Shown: in pieces, positions 16,605-27,002 of the stretch | How positions within the stretch are numbered: position 1 is the first letter of the stretch | Layout of the letters: each line of letters opens with the position of its first letter | Assembly (NCBI RefSeq): GCF_000444995.1 | Contig: NC_022043.1 | Span: forward strand, 230,018-294,017 | DNA from: Paracoccus aminophilus JCM 7686 | GTDB lineage: Bacteria; Pseudomonadota; Alphaproteobacteria; Rhodobacterales; Rhodobacteraceae | Direction: 5' to 3' | Length of the DNA stretch: 64,000 nucleotides | The notes under the pieces: generated by a model | Seen by the model: only the letters and a program-made list of their open reading frames with translations | Databases searched by the model: none | Told to the model about the DNA's origin: nothing | Position numbers and translations under genes: made by a program

Positions 16605-19600
16605 TCAATAATCGCGCTCGTAATAGAGGCCAAGCTTGCTATCGCCCTCGGAATCAACCGTGCCGCGCGCGCGCAGGCTGCGCGAAATATCGAGGTTGAG
16701 GTTTAGCTCGGTCTTGCCGCTCTGGCCGACCTGCACATCGGTATAAAGCTTTTTCGACAGATATTTTCCTGCGCGAACAGAGACTTGACCCTGATCATCG
16801 GTCGAGAGGTCGAGATCGTCGAGCCCGGTTGCATTGCGCAACGCGCCGACGATCCCTTCACCGCCTTTGCCCGCCAGAACCGCGATCGCATTGGCAAGCT
16901 GCGCGGCCTGAAGCGCGGAAATACTGTCGAGACCACGACCGAAGAGCAGATGCGAGATCACCTCTTCCTGCGGCATCTCCGGATCGGATTCGAACTTCAC
17001 CTCAGGGTCGCGCGCCTCGCCGTCGATGATGATGCGGGTGGTCACGCCATCCTGCACCGTCTCGGCAACCAGACGCAGCGCCGGGATCATACTGCCTTGC
17101 AGCTCGATCAGGCCCTCGGTCATGTCAAAGCGCTTGCCCAGAAGATCAACCCGTCCGCGAATGAGCTCGAGCTGGCCGACCGGGATCACCTGCGCCGAGG
17201 TGCCGGTGACGCGAATCTCACCGCCGAGCTCGGCATCAACGCCGCGCCCGCGCACAAAGACCTGACGCGGCGCCGAAATCACGAGATCAAGCCGCGCGGG
17301 CTTGGCCCCTGCCGTCGCCGCCGGTCCATTCATCCCCGCCGCCGCCGCATCCGCACTGGGATAGCCGGCGAGGCCTGCCTTGGCGCGCGTGGCGCGCACC
17401 GGCGGGCGATCATAAAGATGTTTGATCGCCGGAATCGAGGTCGCACCGCCAAACCCGGTCGAGGGAATGCGCAGCTCGGTCTCGCCGACATTCAACCGGC
17501 CCGAGATCACCATGCCGCCAACCAGCGAGCCGCCCACCGTCAACTGGCCGCGCACCCGGGTCTCGTAGAGGTTGGGATCGCGCAGCACGACATTGTTGAG
17601 CCCGATTTCCAGATTGAGCGGCCGGTCTCCGGTCAAAGTCACCGGCCCCTTCGCCGTGATCGTGCCGCCATTTTCGACCGCACCCTGCACATCGACCGCA
17701 ATCCGACCCGCGTTCAGCTCGGCCGTGGCGTTGAGCGAGCTGACGGCAAGACCGAATTTCGGATCGGACAGCCGTCCGCCGCGCAGCGAAACCCTGCCGC
17801 TCAAGGCTTCAAGCGAGGGTTTGCCGTTGATGCGCAGATCAATCGCCAGCGGCCCTTCGACGCTGCGGGTGCGCAGGATCGGATTGACGATGCCAATGTC
17901 GCTCGTGCCATTCACCCGCAGATCCATGGTCTGGAAGGTCCGCGCGAGCGTGCCCTCGATCTTGGCGCGGGTGTTGCCGGGCGCGGTCGCATTGAGATTG
18001 ACCGCGAAATTCTGCGGCGTCTCGGCAATCGTGCCGGTGACCTGCGCCGGCCCCGGAAAGCCCGGCGCGACCAAAGCCACATCCGCGAGCCGCCCGTTGA
18101 CGTTCAACCGGCTGGTCGAATCGCCGTTCGCCTCGATCTGGAGCTGAGGATTGCGGGCATTCAGGCGCTGGAAGGACAGACGGTTCTGTGCGTCCATGGT
18201 CGCGGCAATGTCGAAACTGGTTTGACCGCGCAGCAGGGCATCCGCCTTTTCATTGCCGATCGCCAGCCCATTGGCCGAGCCGGTCGCGGTGATCTGGCGA
18301 TTGCCGCCCTGATCGAGCACATGGCCATTGGCTTTGACCGCCCCGCGGAAGCCATGACCGAGGAAGCGGAGGTCCTGCGCATTCAGCTCGGCGGTAATAT
18401 CGGTGACGCCCTTCCCGACCTTGCCATTCGCCGCGACATTCAGGCGCGGGTTGGTGACCGTTGCCGTGTCGATGGTGAAAACGCCATCGCGCTCGGTGCC
18501 GTTGAGGTTGAGCTGGGTCGTCCCGGCCAACGCGCCGTCGACCTGCGCCTGCCCGAAGGAGAGGTTCTCGCCCTGACCGCTGACCGTCAGGCGACGCGCG
18601 CCCGAACCGTCATCGGCAAAGCTCGCATCCGCCGTCACCGCACCACGCCAGCCGCGCCCGAACGAAGCGAGCGATCTGAGGTTGAGATTGGCGCGCAGAT
18701 CGGTTTTCGCCGGGCCGTAAACCCCCGAGGCGGTCGCGTCCATCTGCTGGTTGTTGAGCGTGAAGCTCTTGATTGTAAATGTATCTCCCTGCTGTTCGGC
18801 AGCAAGGTTGAGCTTGGTCTCGCCGGTCAGCGCGCCATCGACGCTGTCCTGCCCAAGCCGCAGCTCTTGGCCGGTGCCGTCGACGGTGATCAGGCGGATC
18901 CCGTCCTTTTCAGACACCGTCGCAACCGCATTCAGCCCGCCCGACAGGCCGCTTTCGAGCACCGCGAGATTGGCCACGGCGAGGTTGAGCTTGGCCTGAA
19001 TGGCGCCAGTGGCAAAGCTGCCTGCGCCGTCGAGCTTAAGCTGCGGGTTGGCGAGCGTCAGCTCTTCAAGCTCGAAATTGCCGTTCTGCTCGGCTGCCAT
19101 GACTGACAGGTCGGTCTCGCCGCGCAAAGCGCCGTCGATCTGCTTCACGCCCGTGACCAAATCAACCGCCTTGCCGTTCACCGTCAGCTTGCGCGCCTTG
19201 TCAGGCCCGCTCAGCTTGGCCTCGGCGCGGATCGCCCCCGACATGCCCGGATCGGCTGCGGCAAGGCTCGGCATCTCAATCGTCGCCGTCACATCCGAGG
19301 CGTTGCTGTTGAGATAGCCCTGCCCCTTGACCGTGAGGTTTTGCGCATTGACCGCAAGGTTGCGCAGCTCGATCCCGGTTTCGTCGCGACGGGCGCTGAT
19401 TTCAATCGTGGACTGCCCGGCCAGCAGCCGGTCGGCTTGCGGCTGGCTGACCTTGATATCCGTGCCGGTGACATGGACATCGGCGTCAAAGCCGCGCGTC
19501 AAAATCTGGTAATAACCCGCGATATGGGCCTCGCCGCGACCGGCGAGCTCACGCCCTGCGAGACCCGAGAGATCGCCCAGATCACGGTAAGCCGCTGTCA

Positions 19601-21116
19601 GATCGCCCGAAAGGGTAATGCCGCTCGACAGCCCGTCCATGGCGAGGTCGCCCTTGAGGCCATAGCTGCTGCCGTTGACGTTCACGCCCGAAAGCTGCAG
19701 CGCATTGCCCGGGCGGAAGTCGAAGTTCAGACCGCCGTTAAGCGTATCGCCGACCGCGCGCGCCAAGGCCGCGTCGGCGGGCTTCAAACCGTCGATGCCG
19801 AAGGCGACCCAACCATGGATCGAATTCAGCGCATCATTGGTCAGATCGACCTTGCCGAGCCCGTCGAGACGCAGCTCTTGCAGCTGAAGCTCTTCGCGCG
19901 AAATCTGGCCGACCCGCCCCTTGAGCGTCCAGCTTGAATCCCGCGTCGCGTCATAAGAAAGCTGCAAGCGGCCCGATTGCACGGTCGTCGGCTTGTCGGC
20001 CCAAGGCAGACGCACCGGCAAGATCGGCGCCTGGGCGTCTTCGCCGAACAGCACCAGCAATTGTGCGGTCTTGGGCGCGCCCTGCTCGTTGGTCGAGACC
20101 GAGCCGGTCAGGTTCAGCGCATCGGTCTTGACCGAGATCGTCGGAACCCGCATCTCGCCGGTTTCGCTGATCCAGCCTTCGGCCAGAAGCTGAGAATTCG
20201 TGCCGAAGAAATCGCGGTGCTGCGGCGGCACCAATGCAGCGATATCGCCACCCATCTGGATGCGGAAGCCGGTGCCCGCAAGATTGTCCTGATTTTGCGG
20301 CTCGATGGCGAGATTGCCGGTAATCCGATCCTGCCCATTGGTCGCCAGCGTCAAATCCGCCTTGAACTGGTTCAGCGGCCCCTCGCCCTTGATCGAGGCT
20401 TTGACCGAAGGACGGCCCTCGAGATTGACCAGATTGACGAAAAGCCCGTTGGCATCTTCATCGAGATCAAGCCCGAATTTCAGAATCCGGGTCTCGTTCG
20501 AGAAATTCGCATCCAGCGCGAACTGACCGCGCGGCCCGTCCACGCGGTTGATCGTCAGCTTCGCCTCGCCCTCGCCGCCCGAAAGCCGCATCGAACCGTC
20601 GATCGACACCGTCGCGGCGACACCGATCACCGGTTCGCCCAGCTCGACCCGGCCGACATTGATATGTTCGATATTCACGCCAACCGGCAGTTCCGGCAGC
20701 TTGAACTCACGGGTTTCGGCCTGAGGCGCCGAAGCGTCCCCTTTCGGCAGACGCGGCAGGATGACCCGCTCGGCCGACAGCTCTTGAATCGAGACCCGGC
20801 CCGCGAAGAGCGCCGAGCGCGTCCATTGGATCGCGCCGTTTTCCAGCGTGATCCAGGCCCCGTCATCATCGGTGATGGTCATGCGGGTGAAGGTCGCGGT
20901 CGAGGACAGCGCGCCCTCAAACCCGTCAATCGTGACCTGCCGCCCCGCACCCGAGAGCTTTTCTTGCAGGAAGCGCGTGATGAAGCCCTTGTCATCCTCT
21001 GTCTGGGCCGAGATCTCGGCCGCCGACTGAGCTTGGGCAAACGGGGTGACTACGGCCAGCAGCCAAAAGGCCATGGCGAGGCGGAGCATGAAGCGGGGAA
21101 GGATCATCATCTGCAT
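16605..21116 (-). CDS. tamB: Translocation and assembly module subunit TamB
   Basis: A 1503-residue inner-membrane-anchored, periplasm-spanning protein. An N-terminal hydrophobic segment (about residues 8-29) acts as anchor or signal. The long middle consists of repeated beta-strand units with recurring patterns such as GxLxGxTxLNL. The C-terminal DUF490/TamB domain covers roughly the last 350 residues and ends in LGLYYERDY. TamB works with TamA in outer-membrane protein insertion or lipid transport to the outer membrane. Its ATG overlaps the tamA stop (TGATG), so the pair is translationally coupled. Length is normal for alphaproteobacteria. Confidence 0.95.
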   Translation of the reverse strand: MQMMILPRFMLRLAMAFWLLAVVTPFAQAQSAAEISAQTEDDKGFITRFLQEKLSGAGRQVTIDGFEGALSSTATFTRMTITDDDGAWITLENGAIQWTRSALFAGRVSIQELSAERVILPRLPKGDASAPQAETREFKLPELPVGVNIEHINVGRVELGEPVIGVAATVSIDGSMRLSGGEGEAKLTINRVDGPRGQFALDANFSNETRILKFGLDLDEDANGLFVNLVNLEGRPSVKASIKGEGPLNQFKADLTLATNGQDRITGNLAIEPQNQDNLAGTGFRIQMGGDIAALVPPQHRDFFGTNSQLLAEGWISETGEMRVPTISVKTDALNLTGSVSTNEQGAPKTAQLLVLFGEDAQAPILPVRLPWADKPTTVQSGRLQLSYDATRDSSWTLKGRVGQISREELQLQELRLDGLGKVDLTNDALNSIHGWVAFGIDGLKPADAALARAVGDTLNGGLNFDFRPGNALQLSGVNVNGSSYGLKGDLAMDGLSSGITLSGDLTAAYRDLGDLSGLAGRELAGRGEAHIAGYYQILTRGFDADVHVTGTDIKVSQPQADRLLAGQSTIEISARRDETGIELRNLAVNAQNLTVKGQGYLNSNASDVTATIEMPSLAAADPGMSGAIRAEAKLSGPDKARKLTVNGKAVDLVTGVKQIDGALRGETDLSVMAAEQNGNFELEELTLANPQLKLDGAGSFATGAIQAKLNLAVANLAVLESGLSGGLNAVATVSEKDGIRLITVDGTGQELRLGQDSVDGALTGETKLNLAAEQQGDTFTIKSFTLNNQQMDATASGVYGPAKTDLRANLNLRSLASFGRGWRGAVTADASFADDGSGARRLTVSGQGENLSFGQAQVDGALAGTTQLNLNGTERDGVFTIDTATVTNPRLNVAANGKVGKGVTDITAELNAQDLRFLGHGFRGAVKANGHVLDQGGNRQITATGSANGLAIGNEKADALLRGQTSFDIAATMDAQNRLSFQRLNARNPQLQIEANGDSTSRLNVNGRLADVALVAPGFPGPAQVTGTIAETPQNFAVNLNATAPGNTRAKIEGTLARTFQTMDLRVNGTSDIGIVNPILRTRSVEGPLAIDLRINGKPSLEALSGRVSLRGGRLSDPKFGLAVSSLNATAELNAGRIAVDVQGAVENGGTITAKGPVTLTGDRPLNLEIGLNNVVLRDPNLYETRVRGQLTVGGSLVGGMVISGRLNVGETELRIPSTGFGGATSIPAIKHLYDRPPVRATRAKAGLAGYPSADAAAAGMNGPAATAGAKPARLDLVISAPRQVFVRGRGVDAELGGEIRVTGTSAQVIPVGQLELIRGRVDLLGKRFDMTEGLIELQGSMIPALRLVAETVQDGVTTRIIIDGEARDPEVKFESDPEMPQEEVISHLLFGRGLDSISALQAAQLANAIAVLAGKGGEGIVGALRNATGLDDLDLSTDDQGQVSVRAGKYLSKKLYTDVQVGQSGKTELNLNLDISRSLRARGTVDSEGDSKLGLYYERDY

Positions 21117-23014
21117 CAGAACGCCTGCCCAAGACCGAGATAGACCTGCACCCCTTTGCCCGTATTGCCGCCCGCGGGACCCGCGACGTCAAAGCGCAAC
21201 GGTCCGATCGGGGTCTTGTAGCGCACACCCACGCCCGCACCGGCCTGCCAATCATTCGAGCCCGAAAAGCCGCTTTCGGCCCAGATCCGACCCGCATCGA
21301 CGAAAGCCGCAAGGCCGATCTTTTCGCGCAGCTGATAGCGCATTTCGGTCGAAACAATGGCCATGCTCATGCCGCCGGTCAGGATCGGACCATTGGGACC
21401 GGGAATGACCTCGACCCCCAGCGATTCATAGGGTTGCCCCCTGACGGTGCCACCGCCGCCCGAATAGAACAGATAGTCGCGCGGCGTGTCCTCGATATTC
21501 GAGCCGACAATGGTGCCTAGGCGCAAACGCCCTGCGAGCGTCAACTTGTCTTGCGGCAGGAAGCTGAAATAGCTGCGCCCCTCGCCCGCGATGCTGGCCC
21601 CGGTGCCCGTGCCCTTGAGGCCGAAGAAGGGAATGAGATTGCCCTGAAGCCAATAGCCGCGCTTCGGATCGGTGTCGTTGTCGCGCTTGTCCCAGGTGAC
21701 CGACATCGGCAACGAGAAGAAGCGGAAATTCGTCTTTTCGCCTTCGTCATTCACACGCTGCGCCGAATATTGCAAAGCGGCATCGGCCTTGAAGCGATCG
21801 CTCGGCAGGTAGGTGAAGCCAAAGCCGAAGGTCGCGCCGTCGAGATCGTAATCCTCGTCGCGCAGGCGCTGCAGCTGGAACTGGAGATAGCCCGTCGTAT
21901 CGGCGTTCAGCGTCGCCGGACGGTCGAGACGGACGCCGAGCGAATAATCCCGCCCCGAGGTCTTCGCGCCGATATCGGCGACCTGCGCATCGAAACGCAG
22001 CCGCTCACCGCCGCCGAAGAGGTTGCGATGCATCCAATAGCCCGACAGCATGACGCCCTCGTAGCTGGAAATCTCGAAGCCGCCGCCAATCCGGCGCGGC
22101 TTTTGCTCGATGACCAGCAGATCGACATCCTGAGTATTGCCCGGCCCGACGCCGTCCGCCTCGGTCAAGGTGATCGCCGAGAAAACCCCGCTGCGGCGCA
22201 GGCGTTTGCGCATGTCGTCGATCTTGGCCGGATCGAAGCGCTCGCCTTCGGGAAAGCCCGCGATCTTGCGCAGACGGCGCGGGTCCATGCGCTCATAGCC
22301 CCGAATGGTCAGTTTGCCGAAGGTCAGTTCCGGGCCGGGGGTCAGCACGACCCGGCTGTCAACGCGATGGTCCTCGTGATTGGCAGTGATCTGGGTTTCG
22401 GCGACATCTGCCTTGGCGTGACCGGCATTGCGCCAGCCCTCGACGCCCTTGGTCGCGGCCTGTTTGATGATGCCGGTGCCCGCGACCTTGCCAACCGCAT
22501 AACCCTTGGGAATTTCGCTGCCCGGCGCGACCGGCGCGATCTGAGCGCGGCTGAACTTGAAGCGGTTGCCGGTCACCACGGTGACATCGACGCGTTTGAC
22601 AACCGGCGGCGCGTCCAGCGTCGCGACCTGTGCCGCCTCAACCCCGTCGAGCGTGATCCGGATCACCGCATCATAATAGCCCGCATCATAAAGCACGCCG
22701 AGCAGACGCGCATAATCAGCGCGCGCCGCCGCCAGAAGATCCTGACCGGTGACCCGACCCTCTTCTTGCGCGCTTTCCAACAGAGAGGCCTGCTTCAGCG
22801 CCGAATCCATCGAATCGGCATCGCCGCCAGTGATCTTGAAGTTCAGATCGACCGGAGAGCTCTCATTGCCCTTCTTGCCACCGAAGAGGCCGGAAAAGGG
22901 TGAAGATGCCGGAGACATCGAGGAGGATGAGGACGAAGATTGCGCATGGGCCACGCTTGCCAAGGTTCCCAAGCCAAGCGCTGCCGCCGCTCCGATGCCG
23001 ATTACCCGCTTCAT
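21116..23014 (-). CDS. tamA: Translocation and assembly module subunit TamA (Omp85 family)
   Basis: A 632-residue outer-membrane protein. A signal peptide (MKRVIGIG...SVAHA) spans residues 1-24, followed by a serine-rich stretch. POTRA domains occupy about residues 60-290. The C-terminal Omp85 beta-barrel includes VRGQPYESLG near residue 520 (the VRGF/Y-like motif of loop 6) and ends in LGLGQAF, with a terminal aromatic residue as in BAM substrates. The ATG at 23014 was preferred to the longer frame (to 23104) because it begins the signal peptide. tamB follows directly. Confidence 0.93.
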   Translation of the reverse strand: MKRVIGIGAAAALGLGTLASVAHAQSSSSSSSMSPASSPFSGLFGGKKGNESSPVDLNFKITGGDADSMDSALKQASLLESAQEEGRVTGQDLLAAARADYARLLGVLYDAGYYDAVIRITLDGVEAAQVATLDAPPVVKRVDVTVVTGNRFKFSRAQIAPVAPGSEIPKGYAVGKVAGTGIIKQAATKGVEGWRNAGHAKADVAETQITANHEDHRVDSRVVLTPGPELTFGKLTIRGYERMDPRRLRKIAGFPEGERFDPAKIDDMRKRLRRSGVFSAITLTEADGVGPGNTQDVDLLVIEQKPRRIGGGFEISSYEGVMLSGYWMHRNLFGGGERLRFDAQVADIGAKTSGRDYSLGVRLDRPATLNADTTGYLQFQLQRLRDEDYDLDGATFGFGFTYLPSDRFKADAALQYSAQRVNDEGEKTNFRFFSLPMSVTWDKRDNDTDPKRGYWLQGNLIPFFGLKGTGTGASIAGEGRSYFSFLPQDKLTLAGRLRLGTIVGSNIEDTPRDYLFYSGGGGTVRGQPYESLGVEVIPGPNGPILTGGMSMAIVSTEMRYQLREKIGLAAFVDAGRIWAESGFSGSNDWQAGAGVGVRYKTPIGPLRFDVAGPAGGNTGKGVQVYLGLGQAF

Positions 23015-23100
23015 CCCTGCCCGTCCTTTTGCGCGTTTTGCAACAAACTTGCCAAATTCCGGCCCAGAGTCCAACCCGTGAAGTCCTTCGCCAGCGTTTT

Positions 23101-24024
23101 TCAACCGACTGCGGCAAGACAGCCATAGAGCGCGGCCAGATCGTCGCGGATCATCAGCACCGGAACCCGCTCGGGGATCTGGCGCATCAGCGGGTCCGAG
23201 AGGAAGGCCGGGCCGAAGACATCCATGCGGTCGGCGCAGCTGCGCGCCACTGAGCCCGCCAGATACATGCCCTCGATCGGCATGAAGCGCATGGCAAGCT
23301 CGCGACAGAGAATCCCGAAGATTTCCGTATAAAGCAAATGGGTGCGCAACGCCTCGGGGTCACCGGCGGTCGCAGCGGTCACGACATCCTCGGCGCGCAT
23401 CCCGGTCTCGCCGGTGCGCGCCTCGTGCAGACGCGCCAGACCACGGCCCGCAAAAAGCTCTTCGGTCGAGGTGAAGGGCGCGGCGCGCTCGCCCAATTCG
23501 ATCAGCAGGCGGGTCGCGATATTGACCGGCAGCCGGGTGTGGCCCTCTTCCGCCTCAAGGCAGACGATGCCGCCCGAAGGCAACACCTTGACCGCGCAAA
23601 CGTTAAAGCCGGTCCCGGCATTGACAACCAAAGCCTGACCATTGCGCGGACGCGTCTCGGGCGCGGCGCGCAAAACCGTGACGCCGTCTTCTCCGAGCGA
23701 GGGCGTCGCATAGCCAAGCGCGGTCAGGTCATTGATCAGCCGCGCGACGGGAGCGCCGGTGAGTTCGCGCAGCCGCGCCTCGGTGAAATCCCAATCGCGA
23801 TTGGTCAGCCGCGCCACCCCGCCAGAGACCGGGCCCGCCACATCGACGCAGACCGCCTCAAGCGCCGGATGCCCCTGTTGGTCCAGATAGGCGCGGATGA
23901 CATCGTCAAAGCTCGGATAATCATCGCCGCGAAAGCGCGTGACCGAGGCCGGATCGACCCGCCCGTCCCGTGCCAGCGCCAGCCGTGCATTGGTTCCGCC
24001 TACATCCGCCAGCAAGATCGCCAT
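23101..24024 (-). CDS. glk: Glucokinase
   Basis: A 307-residue bacterial glucokinase (Glk family, not ROK). The ATP site LLADVGGTNARLAL is at residues 3-16, the sugar-binding LTNRDWDF and INDLTALGYA lie in the middle, and NAGTGFNVCAV and EEGHTRLPV follow. It phosphorylates glucose to glucose 6-phosphate for the Entner-Doudoroff or pentose phosphate pathway. The ATG at 24024 starts the first beta strand. It lies 86 bases upstream of tamA on the same strand, perhaps co-transcribed. Confidence 0.93.
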   Translation of the reverse strand: MAILLADVGGTNARLALARDGRVDPASVTRFRGDDYPSFDDVIRAYLDQQGHPALEAVCVDVAGPVSGGVARLTNRDWDFTEARLRELTGAPVARLINDLTALGYATPSLGEDGVTVLRAAPETRPRNGQALVVNAGTGFNVCAVKVLPSGGIVCLEAEEGHTRLPVNIATRLLIELGERAAPFTSTEELFAGRGLARLHEARTGETGMRAEDVVTAATAGDPEALRTHLLYTEIFGILCRELAMRFMPIEGMYLAGSVARSCADRMDVFGPAFLSDPLMRQIPERVPVLMIRDDLAALYGCLAAVG

Positions 24025-24253
24025 ATCGTCCCCGGTCCTCAGAAAGTTAAGCCCAAGCGACGTTTACGCGATTGCGCCCCCTGAGGCGAGAGGCAGCGCA
24101 GAAAACCCGCGCATCGCCCTGACGCGAGCCGATTTGCCCGCCGCTCAACCCTGATAAGGCGCTTGGCGAGCTTTCGCCTAGGGCTCGGCCACTCGCTGGC
24201 ATATCGAACATATTGGGCGAAAATGCCGCGAGCCAACCAGCGGAGAGACAGAT

Positions 24254-24826
24254 ATGCCGATGAACTATCAGCCCGGTGTCGGATATTACTGGTCCGGACC
24301 CGGCCGACCGGCGCGAACCGACGCCTTCAGCGCCCGTCTCGTCGAAGGGTTCCTTCTTTCCCAATACGCCAATCACACCTCATTGGCGACCTTCATCCGA
24401 GAGCATCGTTTCGCGCTCGAACAGGGCACGCTCAATCAACTGCATCGCCGCCACATCATCTCCTGGGAAACGATCAAGAGCTTTGCCCTTGCCTGCGCGC
24501 GTCTCAATCCCGATCCGTCCTCGCGCGAGGTCTATGGCCTGATCTCGCAAGTCTTCTCGCATTTCGGCGTCGAGCCCCTCGCCCGCAACGCCCAGACGAA
24601 AGCCCATGGCGCAGAACGCGCCAGCGCATGGACCGCTGTCGCCAACGAGATGTGCTGGACCGATTCCAATGTCTTCATCGGCCCGTCGGCCAACAATCAT
24701 GGCACAGAGATCGACCTCGCCATCGGTGCACGAACAGAAGAGATCGCGTTTTTTCTCGCTGGTACGGCTTGGCGTTCGGCAATTCCGATCGAGTATCAGA
24801 TGCGCACCTTCGCCTCGGCGGTTTAA
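24254..24826 (+). CDS. Uncharacterised 190-residue protein
   Basis: A cytoplasmic protein with no signal peptide or membrane segment and no domain I recognise. A strong GGAGAGA site precedes the ATG, and the codon usage matches the neighbours, so it is likely real. The central part (RHIISWETIKSFALACARLNPDPSSREVYGL) looks helical and HTH-like. The C-terminal third has a possible alpha/beta segment (NNHGTEIDLAIGARTEEIAFFLAGTAW). It stands alone between glk (divergent) and a secreted protein gene. I assign no function. Confidence 0.65.
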   Translation: MPMNYQPGVGYYWSGPGRPARTDAFSARLVEGFLLSQYANHTSLATFIREHRFALEQGTLNQLHRRHIISWETIKSFALACARLNPDPSSREVYGLISQVFSHFGVEPLARNAQTKAHGAERASAWTAVANEMCWTDSNVFIGPSANNHGTEIDLAIGARTEEIAFFLAGTAWRSAIPIEYQMRTFASAV

Positions 24827-24963
24827 GCCCCGTCGCTGAGGGCGTTACACGGCTTTTACACCGCGCCAGCACAGGCCGCGCAAGGAGAAGTGACGCGCCG
24901 TCGCGAGGAACTTTCCCCGCATTTTCTAGGTTTTCCTTCAAACGACGAATGCAGGAAAGACCG

Positions 24964-25410
24964 ATGCGCAAACACAGCCTCGGCCGGACTGCGGTCGCCG
25001 CGGCATTTGCCACCGCGATCGCCCTGACCGGCATGCCAACCTTCGCAGCCATCACCTCGAAGGCCGAAAATGAAGCCAATCCGCGCGGTTGGTCCGCGAT
25101 TGCCGGGCTCGACACCCGTCAGGTGATGGAAATCGCACGCACTCTGCCGCTGTCGCGCGATGCCAAGGTCGATCAGCCCTATTGCGACCACGCCCCCGCC
25201 TTGGCGCGAACGCTCAAGCAGGAATTCGACGAAAAGCTGGTCGCGCAGGGCACAGATGGCACCACGCTCTGGGGCTCGAACGTGATGGGGACCTGGACGC
25301 TGGTCTTGAACCGGTCTGACCGGACAAGCTGCGTCGTCGCCTCGGGGATAGGCTATAGCGAACATTCCAGTCCCGAGCTTTACTATCATCAGGCCGGGCT
25401 CAAGAGCTGA
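24964..25410 (+). CDS. Secreted protein of unknown function
   Basis: A 148-residue protein with a clear signal peptide (MRKHSLGRTAVAAAFATAIA...TFA, about 28 residues). The mature part is small and soluble, with two cysteines (YCDHAP and TSCVVASG) that could form a disulfide in the periplasm. The C-terminal half has a strand-rich WGSNVMGTWTLVLNRSDRTSCVVASGIGY pattern. The start is ATG with AGGAAAG upstream. I recognise no family with certainty. Confidence 0.7.
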   Translation: MRKHSLGRTAVAAAFATAIALTGMPTFAAITSKAENEANPRGWSAIAGLDTRQVMEIARTLPLSRDAKVDQPYCDHAPALARTLKQEFDEKLVAQGTDGTTLWGSNVMGTWTLVLNRSDRTSCVVASGIGYSEHSSPELYYHQAGLKS

Positions 25411-25518
25411 TCCCGGCCTCCGCCCGGAGCGCAGATTCGCTCAGTCCCCGCCCGTTCATTGTAACTTTACCGATGCAGTGCTAAGCCCGCGCCTGACATT
25501 TTCATGCGGGAACCGGCC

Positions 25519-26910
25519 ATGACCGACTATATCATCCGTGACATTTCGCTTGCCGATTTCGGTCGCAAGGAACTTGATATTGCAGAAACCGAAATGCCGG
25601 GCCTGATGGCTCTGCGCGCCGAATATGGCGAGAGCAAACCGCTGAAAGGCGCGCGCATCGCGGGCAGCCTGCACATGACGATCCAGACCGCCGCGCTGAT
25701 CGAAACGCTGACGGCGCTTGGTGCGGATGTGCGTTGGGCTTCGTGCAACATCTATTCGACCCAGGACCATGCGGCGGCGGCCATCGCGGCCTCGGGCGTG
25801 CCGGTTTACGCCATCAAGGGCGAGACGCTCGAGGAATACTGGTCCTATACCGACCAGATTTTCCAATTCCCCGCAGGCACCGCGAATATGATCCTCGACG
25901 ATGGCGGCGATGCGACGCTCTACATCCTGCTCGGCGCGCGGGTCGAGGCCGGCGAGACCGATCTGATCGCGGTTCCGACCAGCGAAGAGGAAGAGGCGCT
26001 TTTTGCTCAGATCAAGAAGCGTCTGGCCGCAAGCCCCGGCTGGTTCACCGAGCAGCGCGCTGCGATCAAAGGCGTGTCCGAAGAAACCACGACCGGCGTT
26101 CACCGCCTCTATGATCTGCACAAACAGGGCCGCCTGCCCTTCCCGGCGATCAACGTGAACGACTCGGTCACCAAGTCGAAATTCGACAACAAATATGGCT
26201 GCAAGGAATCGCTCGTGGACGGCATCCGCCGCGCCACCGATGTGATGATGGCGGGCAAGGTCGCGGTGGTTTGCGGCTATGGCGATGTCGGCAAGGGCTG
26301 CGCGGCTTCGCTGCAAGGCGCGGGCGCGCGTGTGAAAGTGACCGAGGTCGATCCGATCTGCGCGCTGCAAGCCGCAATGGACGGGTTCGAGGTCGTGGTG
26401 CTGGAAGATGTCGCGGCTTCGGCCGATATCTTCGTCACCACCACCGGCAACAAGGACGTCATCCGGCTCGAGCATATGCGCGAGATGAAGGACATGGCGA
26501 TTGTCGGCAACATCGGCCATTTCGACAATGAAATTCAGGTCGCGGCGCTGCGCAACCACAAATGGACCAACGTCAAGGATCAGGTCGACATGATCTCGAT
26601 GCCCTCGGGCAACCGGATCATCCTGCTGTCGCAGGGCCGTCTGCTGAACCTCGGCAATGCCACCGGCCATCCGTCTTTCGTGATGTCGGCGAGCTTCACC
26701 AACCAGGTGCTGGCGCAGATCGAGCTCTTCGTGAAGGGCGATGAATACGCACCGGGCGTCTATATCCTGCCCAAACATCTCGATGAAAAGGTCGCGCGTC
26801 TGCATCTCGACAAGATCGGCGTGAAGCTGACGACCCTGTCGAAAGAGCAGGCGGATTACATCGGGGTCACCCCCGAAGGCCCGTTCAAGGCGGAACACTA
26901 CCGCTATTGA
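25519..26910 (+). CDS. ahcY: Adenosylhomocysteinase (S-adenosyl-L-homocysteine hydrolase)
   Basis: A 463-residue NAD-dependent hydrolase that splits S-adenosylhomocysteine to adenosine and homocysteine and keeps the methyl cycle running. Visible motifs are [31 protein letters not shown] substrate-site lysine/aspartate residues, the NAD-binding [12 protein letters not shown], and the C-terminal HLDEKVA...[12 protein letters not shown] that closes over the partner subunit's NAD. The ATG at 25519 fits the family start; the frame opens five codons earlier. I saw no recognisable SAH or SAM riboswitch upstream. Confidence 0.97.
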   Translation: MTDYIIRDISLADFGRKELDIAETEMPGLMALRAEYGESKPLKGARIAGSLHMTIQTAALIETLTALGADVRWASCNIYSTQDHAAAAIAASGVPVYAIKGETLEEYWSYTDQIFQFPAGTANMILDDGGDATLYILLGARVEAGETDLIAVPTSEEEEALFAQIKKRLAASPGWFTEQRAAIKGVSEETTTGVHRLYDLHKQGRLPFPAINVNDSVTKSKFDNKYGCKESLVDGIRRATDVMMAGKVAVVCGYGDVGKGCAASLQGAGARVKVTEVDPICALQAAMDGFEVVVLEDVAASADIFVTTTGNKDVIRLEHMREMKDMAIVGNIGHFDNEIQVAALRNHKWTNVKDQVDMISMPSGNRIILLSQGRLLNLGNATGHPSFVMSASFTNQVLAQIELFVKGDEYAPGVYILPKHLDEKVARLHLDKIGVKLTTLSKEQADYIGVTPEGPFKAEHYRY

Positions 26911-26958
26911 TCCGCGAATTTCGCGCAACCGCTCGGCGGACGCCACTATAATGTTGAT

Positions 26959-26988
26959 AATCCGAGGATGCTGGCCCATCCTCGGATT
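26959..26988 (+). terminator. Perfect hairpin between ahcY and the DUF2853 gene
   Basis: Perfect 12-base arms AATCCGAGGATG and CATCCTCGGATT with a six-base loop. The sequence AGCTTCACTTTCAG and then the DUF2853 ATG follow. It is either the ahcY terminator (U-tract weak) or a leader structure controlling translation of the next gene. Confidence 0.6.
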
Positions 26989-27002
26989 AGCTTCACTTTC
27001 AG

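Noticed and set aside
16785..19106. 773-codon plus-strand open frame opposite tamB
   Set aside because: The minus-strand tamB product has the expected domain layout and coupling to tamA. The antisense frame is a composition artefact with no recognisable motif.
25411..25518. SAH or SAM riboswitch in the ahcY leader
   Set aside because: The 108-base leader contains no stretch that matches the conserved core of these riboswitches as far as I can read it, and there is no strong paired structure.
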